Shown one piece after another: positions 24,551-32,017 of a stretch of DNA of 33,080 nt. This stretch comes from a virus. The stretch is taken from the IMG/VR virus record IMGVR_UViG_3300032046_000125, positions 1 through 33,080 of that record; one strand, given 5' to 3'. The position numbers and the translations under genes are program-made. The notes under the pieces were generated by a model that saw nothing but the letters and a program-made list of their open reading frames with translations, was not told the origin of the DNA and did not search any database. The stretch's first letter is position 1. Each line of letters starts with the position of its first letter.

Positions 24551-25216
24551 ATGGCAATAGAAATGTTAGCAAAAGTTCGTCGATTTGTAATAAGCAAAGC
24601 GGGACTCTCTTTAACTTCACTTCGCGCAACAGGAACAGAAAGTCTTGCTATTGCCGTGGTAGAGCCTGAATTTACAGAATTAACCAGAGCTGGAAGACGA
24701 TTCTTTTTAGGTCAAAATGCAGCGACGACCGGAATTGTTTCTACTGCAACTCAAGTTACTACTGCTCCGCAATGGGTTATTTGGAATGCTGATCCAAGCA
24801 GATCTTATGTCTTTGATCATATTGGTGCTATTATGACTAGCACCGGGGCTTTAACCGCTCCTGGTGGAATTATAGTAGATGCATGCATCTTTCAAGCGCC
24901 AGCACAGACCGGAGCCCCGAGCGTCGCAGGAACAGTTGTACAAAGTTGTTCTGCTGGAGGCTTTAATAGCAAAGCAATAATTAAAACAGGCGTAACCATT
25001 ACAACGCCGGCTGCGCCAACATGGTTTAATGTTGCTAGAAGCGAAACAATAAATACGGTTGCTTTTACAATAGCTTGTATTAATTATGATCTTAGGGGTC
25101 GCATAATTGTTCCGCCAGGTCAAGGTCTTGGAATAGTCGTTTATGCAACGCCGACGGGAACACCATTATTTACACCAGTGGCAATGTGGTCTGAATTAGA
25201 TTTGGATTTGGAGTAA
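24551..25216 (+). CDS. Tandem virion paralogue 3, 221 aa
   Basis: The ATG lies one base after the stop of copy 2; the ribosome site is the TTTGGAG that encodes the last residues of copy 2. It has the family marks RRFVISKAGLS, TRAGRRFFLGQNAATTGI, WVIWNADPSRSYVFDHIGAI and RGRIIVPPGQGLGIVVYA, ending LDLDLE. The central segment is variable (APAQTGAPSVAGTVVQSCSA). It is most similar by eye to copies 1 and 4. Confidence 0.7.
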   Translation: MAIEMLAKVRRFVISKAGLSLTSLRATGTESLAIAVVEPEFTELTRAGRRFFLGQNAATTGIVSTATQVTTAPQWVIWNADPSRSYVFDHIGAIMTSTGALTAPGGIIVDACIFQAPAQTGAPSVAGTVVQSCSAGGFNSKAIIKTGVTITTPAAPTWFNVARSETINTVAFTIACINYDLRGRIIVPPGQGLGIVVYATPTGTPLFTPVAMWSELDLDLE

Positions 25217-25220
25217 AATC

Positions 25221-25880
25221 ATGGGAATGGAAATTTTAGCAAAAGTTCGCAGGTTTATAATTGGTAAATCCGGATTATCTGCAATTAATATTAGAGCTAC
25301 CGGACTTGAAAGTTTGGCGATTACTGCAGTTGAATCTGAGGGCACCGAAATGACCCGAGCAGGAAAAAGATTCTTTTTAGGAAGAAATGCCGCTGTTACC
25401 GGATTAGCTCCTCTTGGAGCATTAGCAGTTTTAACTCCAAATTGGACGATATGGAATGGTGATGCGACCAAATCATATGTGTTCGATCATATTGGAGCTA
25501 TTCTTGTTTCAGGAACTCTAACAGCATCTCGTGGATTTACCGTAGCAACATGTATCTTTCAATCTCCAGCTTTAACCGGAGCAAATAATGCGGGCATGGT
25601 TGTTACAAATGCATCAAATGGCGGACCCAATAGTAAAGCTATAGTTAAAACTGGCGCTGCAATTACTACACCAGCAACTAATGCTAGGTGGGCTCAAGTG
25701 GCACAATTTGATGGAGCAAATACCACCGCATTTAACTGTGCAGCAATTAATTATGATCTTAGAGGTCGTATTATATTGCCTCCTGGACAGGGATTAGGAA
25801 TAGTTGTTTATGCAATTGGAACTACACCACTGTTTGTTCCATATGCTTGCTGGAATGAAGTAGATTTAGATTTGGAGTAA
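25221..25880 (+). CDS. Tandem virion paralogue 4, 219 aa
   Basis: Starts 4 bases after copy 3, again using TTTGGAG from the previous coding end. Marks are RRFIIGKSGLSAI, TRAGKRFFLGRNAAVTGLAP (nearly identical to copy 1 here), WTIWNGDATKSYVFDHIGAI and RGRIILPPGQGLGIVVYA, ending VDLDLE. The middle carries a short insertion (AALTGANNAGMVVTNASNGG region is close to copy 1). Copies 1 and 4 share SESEGTEMTRAG-type sequence, which suggests they are sisters. Confidence 0.7.
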   Translation: MGMEILAKVRRFIIGKSGLSAINIRATGLESLAITAVESEGTEMTRAGKRFFLGRNAAVTGLAPLGALAVLTPNWTIWNGDATKSYVFDHIGAILVSGTLTASRGFTVATCIFQSPALTGANNAGMVVTNASNGGPNSKAIVKTGAAITTPATNARWAQVAQFDGANTTAFNCAAINYDLRGRIILPPGQGLGIVVYAIGTTPLFVPYACWNEVDLDLE

Positions 25881-25930
25881 GGAGATGCCTGGGGTACGAT
25901 TGGCTTCTTAAACAATAATAAAGGAGTAGT

Positions 25931-27943
25931 ATGCCGGGTGGTCTTGGTTCGTTTAGCTTATATACCTTTCTTAATAATGATGTAACGCAAATAAGCGCTA
26001 CAATCAATGGTATTGCTACTTCTGATGCCACCAGCATAAAAGGTACTGGTGCGATGGCGTGTGTCATCGCCGGTTCATCTACGATTACCGCCAATATAAA
26101 TGGATCTGGTTCAGTTGCCTCAACAATTACAAACGTTTCGACAGCCTCCGCAAATTTATTGGGAGCAGGCGATGTCGCAAGCGTTGTTGCTAACGCATCA
26201 ACTACAATCGCCAATTTACTTGGCTCCGGTACCTTTGCAAGCACTATTGCGAGTGCAGCTTCTATTTCTGCCGATTTATTTGGTTCAGGCGTCCTTTCTG
26301 AAATTACAGCTGGAATTTCAACAACCACAGCTAGTTTATTAGGCGCTGGCGACGCTGCAAGTACCACCGCAGGCATATCTACTACAACCGCCAATTTATT
26401 GGGCACTGCTTTAATAAATTCAGTTATTGCTGGCGCAGCAAGCACTTCCGTCGATTTATTTGGCAATGGAGTTATAGCGAGTACAATTTCTGGAGCAGCC
26501 ACGATTGTAGCCGATCTTACTAATGCTTCTCCTCCAGGAAGCGTCGAAGCTACGATAAATAGCTCTGCATCTATTACCGCCAATTTACTTGCAACTGGAG
26601 TCATCGCCTCTTCTATTTCAGGAGCATCAACAACCGCTACAAATATTTTGGGAACGGGAGTGATATCGGCAACGTCTGTTGCCACAGCTACGACTACTGC
26701 TAATTTATTTGGAGTTGGTCTTGTCGCAAGTACCATTGCTGGAGTTTCTACGACAGCAGAAAATCTTCTTGGTACTGGAAACATTGCAAGCTCTATCGCC
26801 GGTATCTCTACAACCACAGCCGATCTTACTAACGCTATCAATGCTATAATAAATGGCGCTGCAACCGTTCCTGCAACCTTATTAGGATCTGGATCTTTTG
26901 CCTCAACCGTTCCGGGAACTGCTACGATCGCCGCAAACCTTCTTGGCAACGGAATTTTCTCAAGCTCAATTGCTGGTGCCGCGTCTGTAACTGCAAATGT
27001 TCTTGGAGCAGGAGCTATTGCAAGCACGATCGCTGGTACATCAACTATCCTCGCTACGCCAGCTTCATCCGCCATAATCATATCATCATCAACTGCATTT
27101 GCCAATTTACTTGGCACCGGAGCAGTTGCAAGCTTTATTGCCAACACTTCAACTATTGAGGCTAGTGTTCATGGAATCGGTGCAGCGGCGAGTACAATAA
27201 ACGGCACCTCTGATGCTTCATTTGTTGTAAGCATAAGCACGTCGTCATTATTATCTGGAAGTTCTACCGTCAGCGCAACATTATCGGGCGCAGGAGATCT
27301 TGCTGCACAAGTAGCAAATGCTGCAACCGCATCGGCATCAATAACAGGTTTGGTTGATATTAGTGCAATAATAGAAAATACTTCTACTTCAAATGCATCT
27401 ATAACTGGTGACGCATTCATTACGGCACAAATATCTTCTGCAGCAACCGCGTTTGGATTATTAGGAGGCAATGGTCCATTATTCTCCATATCTGGTGGCG
27501 AAGCAAATATAGAATCTTTACTTGAAGGTTTTTTTACTAGTTCAGCTATCATAAATGGAATATCTATAACAAACGCTTATATAGTAAATTATTTAGGAGA
27601 TAAGTTAATAGCTAACCCTCCACATTTAATGGACTCTGGCGTAGAGCTTGCTGAACCAGTTGTTCCAGAATTAATAATAGATTCTAATGTTCCCATATTA
27701 TCAGAACCGGTTGTTCCTGTCATTCCTCCCGAAACATTGATTCAACCAGCTATTATGAAATCTGGAAATCAAATTGCTAATGCAATCATACCAACTTTAA
27801 TACAAGCAATTATTCCGCTACCACCCGAACCAGAACCCACGCCTGAAGTGACGAGAGAGCCCGCCATCGGAAAATCTGGTACAAAATTAACAAGGGCAAT
27901 AATGCCTATTAAAATAATAAATTCTGGACAACCAATTAACTAA
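25931..27943 (+). CDS. Ser/Thr/Ala-rich solenoid-like virion protein with 20-residue repeats, 670 aa
   Basis: AAAGGAG precedes the ATG. Residues 24 to about 550 are built of about 27 units of near 20 residues with consensus I-A-G-x-S-T-T-T-A-N-L-L-G-x-G-x-x-A-S-T; about 16 units are exactly 20 long. Alternating small and hydrophobic residues at fixed spacing suggest a beta-solenoid or stacked hairpins forming a long fibre. The last 110 residues are Pro/Glu/Ile-rich (EPVVPELIIDSNVPIL, PLPPEPEPTPEVTREP) with two similar motifs, PAIMKSGNQIANAIIPT and PAIGKSGTKLTRAIMPI, likely an attachment tail. There is no signal or membrane segment. It follows the four paralogues and is probably part of the same appendage. 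Confidence 0.75.
   Translation: MPGGLGSFSLYTFLNNDVTQISATINGIATSDATSIKGTGAMACVIAGSSTITANINGSGSVASTITNVSTASANLLGAGDVASVVANASTTIANLLGSGTFASTIASAASISADLFGSGVLSEITAGISTTTASLLGAGDAASTTAGISTTTANLLGTALINSVIAGAASTSVDLFGNGVIASTISGAATIVADLTNASPPGSVEATINSSASITANLLATGVIASSISGASTTATNILGTGVISATSVATATTTANLFGVGLVASTIAGVSTTAENLLGTGNIASSIAGISTTTADLTNAINAIINGAATVPATLLGSGSFASTVPGTATIAANLLGNGIFSSSIAGAASVTANVLGAGAIASTIAGTSTILATPASSAIIISSSTAFANLLGTGAVASFIANTSTIEASVHGIGAAASTINGTSDASFVVSISTSSLLSGSSTVSATLSGAGDLAAQVANAATASASITGLVDISAIIENTSTSNASITGDAFITAQISSAATAFGLLGGNGPLFSISGGEANIESLLEGFFTSSAIINGISITNAYIVNYLGDKLIANPPHLMDSGVELAEPVVPELIIDSNVPILSEPVVPVIPPETLIQPAIMKSGNQIANAIIPTLIQAIIPLPPEPEPTPEVTREPAIGKSGTKLTRAIMPIKIINSGQPIN
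26000..27580 (+). repeat. Degenerate 60-base coding repeat array (about 27 units)
   Basis: The DNA encoding the 20-residue repeats has a 60-base period but little base identity between units, so the repeat is conserved in protein rather than DNA. Units of 17-19 or 21-23 residues break the rhythm near 26300, 26530, 26830, 27060-27130 and 27240-27300. Reverse-strand frames stay open through much of it because of this composition. Confidence 0.8.
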
Positions 27944-27983
27944 AATATGTGATATTTAAGCATTCCTTAGGAGAGGTCCCCGC

Positions 27984-28493
27984 ATGATACAAACATTAGC
28001 TTATTCACCCGGTCAAACGGCAACTATCTTTTTAGAAGTGCTGGATATTAATGGTGTTCGTGCTAATAATTATCATTTAGACGGTTATTTTAGCACTACT
28101 GACGGCTATATTGCCGGATTTATTGACGGATATGTCTCTGCCCATGTAGATGGTTATCTTGTAAATACCAATGTCAATAGTGATTTCACTCAAAATATTG
28201 ATGGTTATGTTAATGCTTTAGTAGATGGATATATTACTAGCTCACGTTATCCCACAATAGTTAGACTTGTCTTTCCAGACCTTGATTTAGCTTCTGGATA
28301 TCCTGCCCGAATGATTAAATTAGATACCGGCTTATATTATTATCAATTTGTTTTGCCGACAGGGGCAACGGCAGTTGGAAGTTATTTGGTAGATGTTTCA
28401 TTCACAGATCCGAGCACCCTTTACACAAAAACATATCTTTATCAAATAGCGGTGAATGCACCTTATGGTAATTATGGAATAACGGCAGGATAA
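27984..28493 (+). CDS. Tail-associated beta protein with DGY repeats, 169 aa
   Basis: TTAGGAGAGG precedes the ATG. It starts QTLAYSPGQTATIFLEVLD, a strand pattern like an Ig-type domain. Residues 33-83 then contain six DGY turns, mostly 7-8 residues apart, before returning to the normal domain (PDLDLASGYPARMIKLDTGL, YYYQFVLPTGATAVGSYLVD). The flanking halves match a small tail-protein family I recall, in which the middle is short and variable. The repeats look like an inserted, expanded loop. The next gene starts 2 bases later and has a similar Ig-like start, so the two probably stack. Confidence 0.7.
   Translation: MIQTLAYSPGQTATIFLEVLDINGVRANNYHLDGYFSTTDGYIAGFIDGYVSAHVDGYLVNTNVNSDFTQNIDGYVNALVDGYITSSRYPTIVRLVFPDLDLASGYPARMIKLDTGLYYYQFVLPTGATAVGSYLVDVSFTDPSTLYTKTYLYQIAVNAPYGNYGITAG
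28080..28232 (+). repeat. DGY octad repeat (six copies)
   Basis: DGY occurs at residues 33, 40, 48, 56, 73 and 81 of the protein, each followed by V, I, L or F and preceded by I, V, L or T. The DNA copies (GA[CT]GG[ACT]TA[TC]) differ at third bases, so the repeat is not a recent slippage product. Confidence 0.8.
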
Positions 28494-28495
28494 AT

Positions 28496-29392
28496 ATGAC
28501 TATAAAAGCACGCGGCCAAACGCTCGATGTCTTAGATCAAGTCAATTTAATCGTTCAATTTAAAGATCAGAACGGCGCTCCGATTGATACCGACTCTTAT
28601 CCAACTATATCTATAACTCAACCAAGCGGGCATGTTTTATTCGCCGGAACAAGTGCGGGCGTGGCTCGCGTCTCCACCGGTAGATATAGTTATATCTTCA
28701 CCATTCCTTTAACTGGACCTTATGGTATTTTTAATGATAATTGGGTAGGTCTTATTAACGGAATACAAGTCACGGCATCTTTTAGTTTTGTTGTTGTTAA
28801 GACAGATGTTCCAGGTATAAATAGTGATGGTTATGTCCATTTAGGAGATATCTTTCCATTAACCTATTCTCAAACATCAATTCAAAATATCAATAAACTT
28901 CTTAGGATTCTAAAAGCAAGATTGAACAGTTCAGGAAAAGCCCCAAGAACTATTAATGGTAATTTAACCTATGTAGATTGCGATATTTTTTCTACGGATA
29001 CATTGGTGAGTCTTTTAGGAGCCGCTCTTTCAGATTTTAATCAGGTTCCTTATTTCACCGCTTTTACTTTTGATGAAAGTGATTTCGTAACACAATTTAC
29101 AGAGATACTTGTCGAAGGTGCAACTTTATATGCCCTATCCTCTCAAGCTCTTATTGAAAAAGGCAGAGAGTTTCAATTTACCGATAACAGTATTAACTTT
29201 AATCCACCAAGCATGGGAGATATGTTAAATACTCAGTATAGCACATTATTAACTCACTATTGGGAAAAGCTTAAATATATAAAGAACTCTTTACGACCAG
29301 GACCAAAAGGATTGGGAGTCTTCGGAATGACCAGTGGTTTAAATCCAGCTATTGCAAGATTACGGCATTTGAGACAGCGTAGAGTGATTTGA
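28496..29392 (+). CDS. Baseplate/tail structural protein with Ig-like and helical domains, 298 aa
   Basis: GGCAGGA precedes the ATG. Residues 1-100 form an Ig-like beta sandwich (VNLIVQFKDQNGAPIDT, GRYSYIFTIPLTGPYG, VTASFSFVVVKTD). A linker with NSDGYVHLGDIFPLTYSQTS follows, then a helical domain with RILKARLNSSGKAPRTIN. The C-terminal block (ALIEKGREFQFTDNSINFNP, SMGDMLNTQYSTLLTHYWEK, RPGPKGLGVFG, ARLRHLRQRRVI) is a pattern I recall from conserved structural proteins of large phages. The very basic C-terminus suggests contact with acidic partners. The next gene is a homing endonuclease, placed just after this conserved gene. Confidence 0.72.
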   Translation: MTIKARGQTLDVLDQVNLIVQFKDQNGAPIDTDSYPTISITQPSGHVLFAGTSAGVARVSTGRYSYIFTIPLTGPYGIFNDNWVGLINGIQVTASFSFVVVKTDVPGINSDGYVHLGDIFPLTYSQTSIQNINKLLRILKARLNSSGKAPRTINGNLTYVDCDIFSTDTLVSLLGAALSDFNQVPYFTAFTFDESDFVTQFTEILVEGATLYALSSQALIEKGREFQFTDNSINFNPPSMGDMLNTQYSTLLTHYWEKLKYIKNSLRPGPKGLGVFGMTSGLNPAIARLRHLRQRRVI

Positions 29393-29432
29393 GGCAACGA
29401 AGGATTATATAAGTGGTGATATATAAATAAGT

Positions 29433-30428
29433 ATGAAAAACAAATTACTTGATCTTCTCACTCCCGAACAATTAAAACAAGAATTAATCGATGTAGGCTC
29501 TGCTACTAAAATAGCAAAGAAATACGGTATTAATCCAATTACCGTTTATTCTGCATTTAAAATTTGTGGAATTAATTGTATTATCAAGCCTAAACAAGAT
29601 AAACTGCTAACAAAAGAATTATTAGAAATAACGTACGCTGAGCTAGGCAGTCTCAAAGCCGTAGCTCGTAAATTCGATGTAGATTCTGGCACAGTAAAGC
29701 GCTATATGCAACAGCATAGCCTAGAATTTAAGCCTCAAGTTAGACATGATTGTGATCATGAATTCTTTTCAAGAGATAATCAAGAATCATTTTATCTGGC
29801 AGGATTTATTGCTGCTGATGGTTGTGTCAAAATTCATTCTAATGGCAATTCATATCAAGTTCAGATTGGATTAGCCAAATCTGATAAAAAATTTCTAGAA
29901 AATATTAAAAAATCATTTAAGGCTGAAGCGCCCGTTAATGATTTCATTGTTAAAAATTCTAAGCGCAATCCTAAATGGAATGATACTTGGAAAAGTGAAT
30001 TAACAATTACATCAAAACAAATGTTTGATGATCTTGTACGATTTAATATAGTTCCAAGAAAAAGCTTAATCTATACGTTTCCTGAATGGTTAGCTGATCA
30101 TCCGCTATGCCATCATTTCATTCGTGGATACAATGATGGTGATGGCAGTTTTTATATACCTAAATTAGCGGAAGGTAAAATAACTAAACAAATATATTTC
30201 TCTTTAAGAGGTACTCCTGCATTTTTAGAAGTCGCACGCAACGTATTGCAAGAAAAATGTAACTTACCCGTTCGTGATACAGAAATTAGAATTTCAAGCG
30301 GACATGGTGTCCTAGAATATGGCGGCAACGGCATCGTCAGTAAAATAGTAGATTATCTTTATCAAGATGCAACTATCTATCTTCCTCGTAAATATGACAT
30401 CGCGATGAAACTAAAAGAATATGTTTAA
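29433..30428 (+). CDS. LAGLIDADG homing endonuclease with N-terminal helix-turn-helix domains
   Basis: A monomeric two-motif LAGLIDADG nuclease. Motif 1 is FYLAGFIAADG (residues 120-130) and motif 2 is HHFIRGYNDGDGSF (227-240). The acidic residues at their ends (Asp129 and Asp237) are the expected metal ligands. Two helix-turn-helix segments precede the core (ATKIAKKYGINPITVYSAFK, residues 24-43; LKAVARKFDVDSGTVKRYM, 74-92), as in phage free-standing homing enzymes. The length, 331, is intact. The ribosome site is weak, and TATAAATA lies at 29421-29428. It stands between a baseplate-type gene and an unrelated gene, with no intron visible around it. Confidence 0.88.
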   Translation: MKNKLLDLLTPEQLKQELIDVGSATKIAKKYGINPITVYSAFKICGINCIIKPKQDKLLTKELLEITYAELGSLKAVARKFDVDSGTVKRYMQQHSLEFKPQVRHDCDHEFFSRDNQESFYLAGFIAADGCVKIHSNGNSYQVQIGLAKSDKKFLENIKKSFKAEAPVNDFIVKNSKRNPKWNDTWKSELTITSKQMFDDLVRFNIVPRKSLIYTFPEWLADHPLCHHFIRGYNDGDGSFYIPKLAEGKITKQIYFSLRGTPAFLEVARNVLQEKCNLPVRDTEIRISSGHGVLEYGGNGIVSKIVDYLYQDATIYLPRKYDIAMKLKEYV

Positions 30429-30440
30429 TATCATTATTTT
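30427..30440 (+). promoter_or_regulatory. Shared 14-base element AATATCATTATTTT
   Basis: This exact 14-mer recurs at 32018-32031, each time in a short intergenic gap ahead of a forward gene. Here it overlaps the last stop bases of the endonuclease and lies 12 bases before the ATG at 30453, which lacks a ribosome site. It may be a phage promoter core. Confidence 0.35.
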
Positions 30441-30452
30441 ATCATTACTTTT

Positions 30453-31382
30453 ATGAAGTTAGATGGTCTTATAAATAAATGCAATCTCTTTTATAAAGTT
30501 GCTCGCAAGCAAGATAATTTAGAGATACTAAAATCTAATATTGGAAATTATATTCATTTTTCTAACTCTGATCGTTTTGGTATTTCCTATCACCACAATA
30601 TTCATCCGGGAAATCCGCGAGGAGTTTATGGGTTTCCACTCACCCCTGAATTATTTAATCTAATAACTAAAAATAATGCTCATATTGAAGATTATGGATA
30701 CTCAAAATATATTTACATTTTCAATACAACCGGCAATGTTCTTAATTTAGATAATTTTGATCTTAAAGAAGTTGCCAAGAAAATACGAGACTTTTTTGTA
30801 TCACAATATGGAGATAAAGTTAGTGATCTAACAATAAAAATGTTAGACCTGCATATTAGACAAATTGGAACTGGAATCATTGGTGGAGTTAAACCTCTTC
30901 ACGATATAATATCATCGGTTATAAATAGCCTTACCCTAAGTAATGTAATGGTTAATGAACATTCCGCTTTCAATGTTATTATTAGAGGTGCAGGGTTTGA
31001 TGCTATGGAAACAAGAAAGGGCGGATTCTTAGATAATATTAGAGAAGAAATTGTAATTCTTAATCCAGCCACCATCAATCTAATAACAAAAATAGATAAT
31101 CCAATGTTATCTAAAAAAGATGTAGATAAAATTAATTGGAAAAATAGTGATGAATATAAAGAACAACGCGAGCGAGCACGCCGAGCTAAAGAGTTTGAAG
31201 AGGAAGAAAGGTTAGATGCAATCAATCGTTTAAATAATGAAAGAGCAAAATTAAATCAAATGGAGCAAGATCTTAGAGAAGAACGAAAAAGAAGTGGTTC
31301 ATCTCCAGAATATTTAGCTAAGCTTGATTTGCATTTAGAATTAACTAAAAAACTTAATGAAAAATGGAAACATCTCTTCTAA
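30453..31382 (+). CDS. Putative ADP-ribosyltransferase-fold protein with coiled-coil tail, 309 aa
   Basis: The pattern YIHFSNSDRFGISYHHNIHP, then GVYGFPL, and later GFDAMETRKGGFLDN with REEIVILNP, matches my memory of phage proteins with an ART-like fold, where His, Tyr and Glu form the NAD site. Candidates here are His35, Tyr59 and Glu199. The canonical GYDG...NEPTQ end is altered to GFDA...NIREEIVI, so activity is uncertain. The N-terminus (LINKCNLFYKVARKQD) resembles the short helices at the start of head-region proteins, perhaps a virion-packaging signal. Residues 225-309 are a charged coiled coil (EYKEQRERARRAKEFEEEER). If active it would modify host proteins early in infection; this is inference. 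It meets the 2H gene end to end. Confidence 0.5.
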   Translation: MKLDGLINKCNLFYKVARKQDNLEILKSNIGNYIHFSNSDRFGISYHHNIHPGNPRGVYGFPLTPELFNLITKNNAHIEDYGYSKYIYIFNTTGNVLNLDNFDLKEVAKKIRDFFVSQYGDKVSDLTIKMLDLHIRQIGTGIIGGVKPLHDIISSVINSLTLSNVMVNEHSAFNVIIRGAGFDAMETRKGGFLDNIREEIVILNPATINLITKIDNPMLSKKDVDKINWKNSDEYKEQRERARRAKEFEEEERLDAINRLNNERAKLNQMEQDLREERKRSGSSPEYLAKLDLHLELTKKLNEKWKHLF

Positions 31383-32000
31383 TTAGCGCTGATGCACTCG
31401 ACGCTCAGTAGTCTTACTCAAAACACCATCATGGTCTCTTGAGGCTAATTTATGAAATACATTTGTCTTCTGAATGAGGAAAGAGTTCTTTTTGCAACTT
31501 ACCCCCTTTAGCGGGAAGGTAATAAAAATTCTGTCATCGCCATTATCTCCGCCCCAAAGTAGGATCTCGGTAACCGTAAATTCAATAGGCGAAACTTTTA
31601 AATCATCAATTTCTTCATCTGCATAGGATAAAGTAATGTGTGGTTTAAAATCTTTGAAGTCCGCTTTATAATCAATCTTTTCTTTATCGAATTTAGACTT
31701 TAGTTTTTTATTGAGAGATAATAGCTCTTTACTTTCCACCTTTGCAATAATAGGACAAGGACTATCTTCTCGTTTAGGAAAGCAGGTTATCTTTGAAACA
31801 GATACTTGAAAAGGTTCAACATCGCTAAGAACTTCGAAGGCAGCTTCCATAGCTTTCGCCAGCTCTTTAATCGGCCAATTTTCTTCAAAACAAAGAATGG
31901 TAATGTGTTGCTCAGCCTCCGAAACCTTTTCGCCAGGAAGGTTGATGCCCCTAAAAAGCCGCGTAATATCCTGTGCAATTTTAATTCCGATGAATGCCAT
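31383..32000 (-). CDS. 2H phosphoesterase (LigT/Acb1-like), reverse strand
   Basis: A two-histidine phosphoesterase. The two catalytic H-x-T motifs are HITIL (His32, Thr34) and HITLSYA (His121, Thr123), about 89 residues apart as the family requires. The start follows AAAGGAC. At 205 residues it has the family core (about 180) plus a basic C-terminal tail (SKTTERRVHQR). Members cleave 2',3'- or 3',5'-cyclic phosphates. In phage T4 the 2H protein Acb1 degrades cyclic oligonucleotides of the CBASS defence, so an anti-defence role is attractive; RNA-end processing is the alternative. Its stop abuts the stop of the forward gene with no base between them. Confidence 0.85.
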   Translation of the reverse strand: MAFIGIKIAQDITRLFRGINLPGEKVSEAEQHITILCFEENWPIKELAKAMEAAFEVLSDVEPFQVSVSKITCFPKREDSPCPIIAKVESKELLSLNKKLKSKFDKEKIDYKADFKDFKPHITLSYADEEIDDLKVSPIEFTVTEILLWGGDNGDDRIFITFPLKGVSCKKNSFLIQKTNVFHKLASRDHDGVLSKTTERRVHQR

Positions 32001-32017
32001 TAACTTGTCCTTTATAC

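Larger units (their letters stand above)
23214..25880 (+). repeat. Four tandem paralogous genes
   Basis: Four genes of 217-225 codons in a row, separated by 1-4 bases, are recognisable copies of one ancestor. Shared marks are I-A-K-(I/V)-RRFV near the start, E(M/L)TRAG at about 42-48, W.IWN.D..KSY in the first third, the LRGRI(I/V).PPGQGLG(I/L) block near the end, and the LDLE ending. Copy 2 has lost part of the pattern. Divergence is high enough that they are old duplicates rather than a recent array. Confidence 0.9.

Noticed and set aside
25822-27147. Reverse-strand open frame of 441 codons over the solenoid gene
   Set aside because: It is opposite the 20-residue repeats, and its openness follows from the Ala/Ser/Thr/Gly codon make-up of that gene. 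Its own product is a low-complexity mirror repeat with no ribosome site, and the forward gene has a good start and a coherent repeat structure.
26000-28232. CRISPR-like or direct DNA repeats in the repeat-protein region
   Set aside because: The periodicity is in the protein only; DNA units differ widely and are in frame with a continuous gene, with no spacer-repeat pattern.
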